A stretch of DNA of 64,000 nt, taken from positions 25,861 through 89,860 of the forward strand of contig JAQIFP010000021.1 of NCBI GenBank assembly GCA_030141585.1. The letters are read 5' to 3'. Numbering within the stretch: the first letter of the stretch is position 1; every line of letters begins with the position of its first letter. The notes beneath the pieces are model-generated. The model was not told the origin of the DNA, did no database searches, and saw nothing but the letters and a program-made list of their open reading frames with translations. Below, one piece after another: positions 60,407-64,000 of this stretch. A program made the translations under genes and the position numbers. Origin of the DNA: Ophryocystis elektroscirrha (Eukaryota > Apicomplexa > Conoidasida > Neogregarinorida > Ophryocystidae).

Positions 60407-62773
60407 ACTTAAATATTTATTTATATATATATATATATTAATACATTTTTCTCTACAATACATAAACTACATGATTTATATTACTAACAATTTTAGACGT
60501 ATATATATATATTTTAGAGTTATTTATATTTCACATTCCTACATTGGGATCTCTTTGAGTGTAAGCGTGTTCCACTATGCAATAAATAAGGCGACCTAAA
60601 CCAAAAGAAGGTTCAATAACTTCAGGAACAAATTTTATTTCGTGAACTGTTTTTTCGACGTATTTAAAATCAAGCATCTCTTTTGTCAAATTAAAAGTTT
60701 CTTCATCAATCGTGATTGAACATCCAAATTCATTTAACTAAAGGGTTTTTTTTTTTTTTTTTTTTACATCTTTCAGAATTTCACATTTTCTAGAATCAGA
60801 GCAATTTTCTATGTAAGAAATGATTTTTTCTGAATTCTTGCGAAATTTCATTCCTAAGAGCTTTTTGTTAAACTCTGCTACTAACTCTTTGGTTTTCAAA
60901 GGTTCGTCCAAACGTCTAGTTGCCTGTAAAACAGTAGAAGAATATTTATTGTGAGCGTCTAGATCGTAAGTTCCTCTATCAGCGAATCCCGCACACTCTA
61001 TCCAGCCGTATAAAGTCAAAATTTCGGCGTCCTGAATATTTTACTCTAAATTATGTAACATATAGACAAAATAGTGCGTAAATACACAGTAAATTCATGT
61101 TACAGATAAAATAGCTACATTAATTACAAATATATATAATATCTGTAAAGTGTATGAATATATGCATATATCACTCAAACTATTTCTTTCTAGTTCATTG
61201 AATAAATAAATTTTGATATCTGTGGACACATATATATCTATATATGTATATATATATACACATATACACGGATATATATAAAAAGATTTATGTACAATTG
61301 TGCATATATATATATATATATATATGTATATAGGTATATACATGTATATACATAGGTATATATAACTATGTGCATGTATATATAGATATAAATATATTTA
61401 TATGTCTATGTATGTATAAATATATATATGTCAGCGTAAAATTATATTCGTTTTTAGTATATATGCAGTATACGTTATCAAAAGAACAATATTTAGAAAA
61501 GTTATACATAGAATATGAATTTATAACTTATATAATTATAATCTATTATGCATATAAACTATAACATTTATAAATATATTATTATACTATATATAAATTA
61601 TTATAATATTATTTCAATATAATTAATGATAATAATATTATATTTTGAGTACTTAATTTAAATAAATTCTTATTTATATGTTATCGTATTTAATAATAAA
61701 ATATAATTTCTGTAATTCAATGTAAATATATAATTAAATATATTGTCTACCCAGCAGTCATTTGCATAGTGCGCCATTTCTGTGCTCAAGTGTTGACGAA
61801 ACCGTATTTTCTCAGGTGAAATGGCAACCATAATAAAAAACTGGTAAGTCAGAGCCATAAAATATGCTAGACACTCGTTCGCTATAATTTTCTGCTTGAC
61901 AGCATCTTCGAGTGTCGGGGAGATAAATTCAAGCTTATTGTTCATTTGAAAATCTCTTGGCCATAGAGGAATTGACATATTTTTAATGTGATTAAATTTT
62001 GGATGTTTCTTGCCCAGTTCTGGGTCTACAAAATACTCAATTTCTGCCATCTGGAATTCTCGAACTCGCAATAAACCGTTTCGAGGAGCTATCTCATTTC
62101 GAAATCCTAAGCCTATCTGTGCTATACCGAATGGTATGATTTTGTTATTTTCATAATAGCGGCTAAAATTCACAAATATTCCTTGAGCGGTCTCTGGACG
62201 CAAAAAAGCCGTCGAGTCAGTTTCAGGGCTCGATGTCCCAATATGGGTTTTGAACATTAAATTATACTCGAACGGGAATGTAAAGTTGCCATTATCTGGA
62301 GACTTTATGTTGTATTCTTGAAACACTTGCGCGATTTCTTCTTTAGATAAACTTCCGGCGCTGATTTTAAGTTTATTTAAGGTTTTTACATTTTCAGGAT
62401 TTATATTTTTTTGAGTAAGTAAATTTTCTTCAATATATTGTTCTAAATATTTATCTGCACGATAACACTTTTCTGTAGCTTCACATTTCACCATTAAATC
62501 GCAAAACCGTGAAACATGTCCAGAGGCCAAAAGAGCTTTATATGGAGTCAAACAAGTGCCTGAATACTCGTAAATATCGGCATTAGGCAAAATAAAACAT
62601 ACACGCCAAACTCTTTCAACTTCATTCTTTAACTTAGTTCCCACAGTTCCGTAATCATACAACCCTGCTGGGGCATTATATATCTCAAATGATGGAAAAC
62701 ATATTGAGCATTTTTTCATTAGCTGGGTAATAACTTTTATTTTAATACTTTTCGAATCTGTAGTAGTGGTCAT
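59394..62773 (-). CDS. GARS: Glycyl-tRNA synthetase (class II, eukaryotic type)
   Basis: Minus-strand exons: 61751-62773, 60768-61031, 60543-60737, 59934-60106, 59781-59901, 59394-59492; 624 residues, in the family range. Seen: the N-terminal catalytic entry [20 protein letters not shown]; motif 2 ([34 protein letters not shown]); the [20 protein letters not shown] block; motif 3 ([18 protein letters not shown]); and the anticodon-binding domain ([41 protein letters not shown]). Introns of 30 and 32 bp are present. The 30-bp one (60738-60767) contains a long A-run on the coding strand. No organelle presequence precedes the start. Confidence 0.95.
60340..60450 (-). repeat. Pure TA microsatellite in GlyRS intron
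   Basis: About 50 bp of uninterrupted TA within a TA-rich 436-bp intron (60107-60542); typical of the long introns throughout the window. Confidence 0.8.
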
Positions 62774-63364
62774 TTTTTTTTTGTTTTACTGCTACTTCAA
62801 GCCTTTCTTTTCCTGTATTTCCAGGGCGTAACCCTAATTGTATAGTTTATAACTAAATGAAATTATTTGACATAATTCTAATTAAATAATTTTGTAGTAT
62901 AACAGTCAATAATTCGCTATAATTAGGTGGCTTATAACATGAAGTATAAGCATACTCCACCATTATACCTATATATATGAATTGAAAATATATTTATCTC
63001 AATCACATAAATTTTTTTTTTCAATTCTTAATAGATTATGATTGAAAGTTACTCGAACTCCCTCCTCCCATACATTACACTAAAAATAAATTACAATATA
63101 ATCATTATTTGGTTTTTTTAACATTTAATATGCATATCAAATGTGAATAATAATAAAATTTTATTGAAAAACATGTTTCAAAATTTTTTTAATAAATTTC
63201 TTAACACGTTAAAAATAAGAATTTCATTTACTATAAAAAATCACGTAACAAAGAATTAATCATCTTGATAAATAGTAAGATGATAATAAAAAGTAATGTA
63301 TGAATATAATAATAATAATTTTAACTTTTTATTGTTTGCAGAATAAGCGATTATTGCTTATTAA
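62774..63364. other. Divergent intergenic between GlyRS and the last gene
   Basis: About 590 bp, AT-rich but with few microsatellites. No gene or site recognised. Confidence 0.4.
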
Positions 63365-63438
63365 ATGCAGCTACAGATTTCTAAACAAGATGATATTTTT
63401 AAAAGATTAACTCAAGCTTATACTGCCAACACAAAGAG
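63365..63438 (+). CDS. First exon of a gene running out of the window
   Basis: ATG at 63365 opens a 24-codon frame (MQLQISKQDDIFKRLTQAYT, then ANTK and a split AG) that ends at a strong donor, AG|GTATGT. The remaining sequence is intronic repeat and no second exon is reached by base 64000. Family unknown from this fragment. Confidence 0.5.
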
Positions 63439-63639
63439 GTATGTTTATTTAGATCTATACAAAAATTCTATTTATAGAGTTCCACTTAATATAATTGTAT
63501 TTGAAAAATAAAATTACTGTGTATGTGATAGAAAAATTTTTAATTGTAAAACTGTTAGGAATAATAATATTGATATTCTAATAAATTGAATTTTGTTAAC
63601 TCTTATTTAATAGCGCATAAAGTTGAAAAACATATACAT

Positions 63640-63877
63640 ATACAAATATAGACATATATACATGTATATATATATATCATATTTATTTAATATGCACATT
63701 TAGACACATAAGTACATATGTAGCATTTGTCTGTAATAAATTTTAATTGTTAGGATATAAATATGATATATATATATATATATATATATTATATTTATAT
63801 CATATTTATTTAATATGCACATTTAGACACATAAGTACATATGTAGCATTTGTCTGTAATAAATTTTAATTGTTAGG

Positions 63878-63920
<43 letters not shown>

Positions 63921-64000
63921 TTATATCATATTTATTTAATATGCACATTTAGACACATAAGTACATATGTAGCATTTGTCTGTAATAAATTTTAATTGTT
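63640..64000 (+). repeat. About 125-bp tandem repeat, at least three copies, cut by window end
   Basis: A complex unit containing TTTAGACACATAAGTACATA and TAGCATTTGTCTGTAATAAA. TAGCATTT falls at 63721, 63844 and 63970 (spacing 123 and 126). The copies look identical except for the length of the internal TA run. Confidence 0.9.

Noticed and set aside
1..64000. Possible stop-codon reassignment (many frames hit TAA or TGA early)
   Set aside because: The TAA usually belongs to a GTAA splice donor. After removing GT-AG introns every conserved gene reads with the standard code and ends at a normal stop.

Overview
This is nuclear DNA of a very AT-rich, intron-rich eukaryote, almost certainly an apicomplexan with coccidian-like features. 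The lineage markers are a three-domain ApiAP2 transcription factor (51727-54975), an alveolin / inner-membrane-complex protein (46666-47706) and a cysteine-rich oocyst-wall-type (COWP-like) protein (16456-19073). Spliced reading frames use the standard code. The species cannot be named from the sequence. I assembled exons by eye from GT-AG boundaries, phase consistency and family motifs; there is no transcript evidence.

Layout. 1-5389 (+): 3' part of the Fe-S scaffold NBP35/NUBP1, a coiled-coil protein, a multi-pass membrane protein, and the V-ATPase assembly factor VMA12. 5575-10212 (-): an accessory-looking run of small genes, most with clear signal peptides, including one built from tiny exons that are all multiples of three. 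10322-15494 (-): RRP12. 15543-19073 (+): a two-TM protein and the COWP-like gene. 19378-21794 (-): UTP18. 22288-22635: two identical 5S rRNA copies around a 100-N gap. 22942-27212 (-): a sacsin-type HSP90-like ATPase protein. 27644-43916 (+): CCDC124/Lso2, GPATCH1, and a 15-exon gene for about 1890 residues (RS-rich, Q/N-rich, RRM-like). 43957-51006: uS19/RPS15, RPAC2, alveolin, a membrane protein and TRM61. 51727-57613: ApiAP2, a small unknown, CKS1 and ZNHIT3. 57774-62773 (-): SmD1, a thioredoxin-fold protein without its cysteines, and glycyl-tRNA synthetase. 63365 onward (+): first exon of a gene that leaves the window.

The genes are not operonic, but several share a theme. RRP12, UTP18, 5S rRNA, uS19 and RPAC2 belong to ribosome production; TRM61, GlyRS and CCDC124 to translation; SmD1 and GPATCH1 to splicing.

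The most striking structural property is intron size. By my count about 45 introns are only 30-38 bp, while the others are about 80 to over 1000 bp and consist largely of TA microsatellites and minisatellites. Many genes are therefore chains of short exons that single-frame ORF scans miss; CKS1, for example, has no ORF of 60 codons. I found no mobile element, CRISPR array or tRNA.
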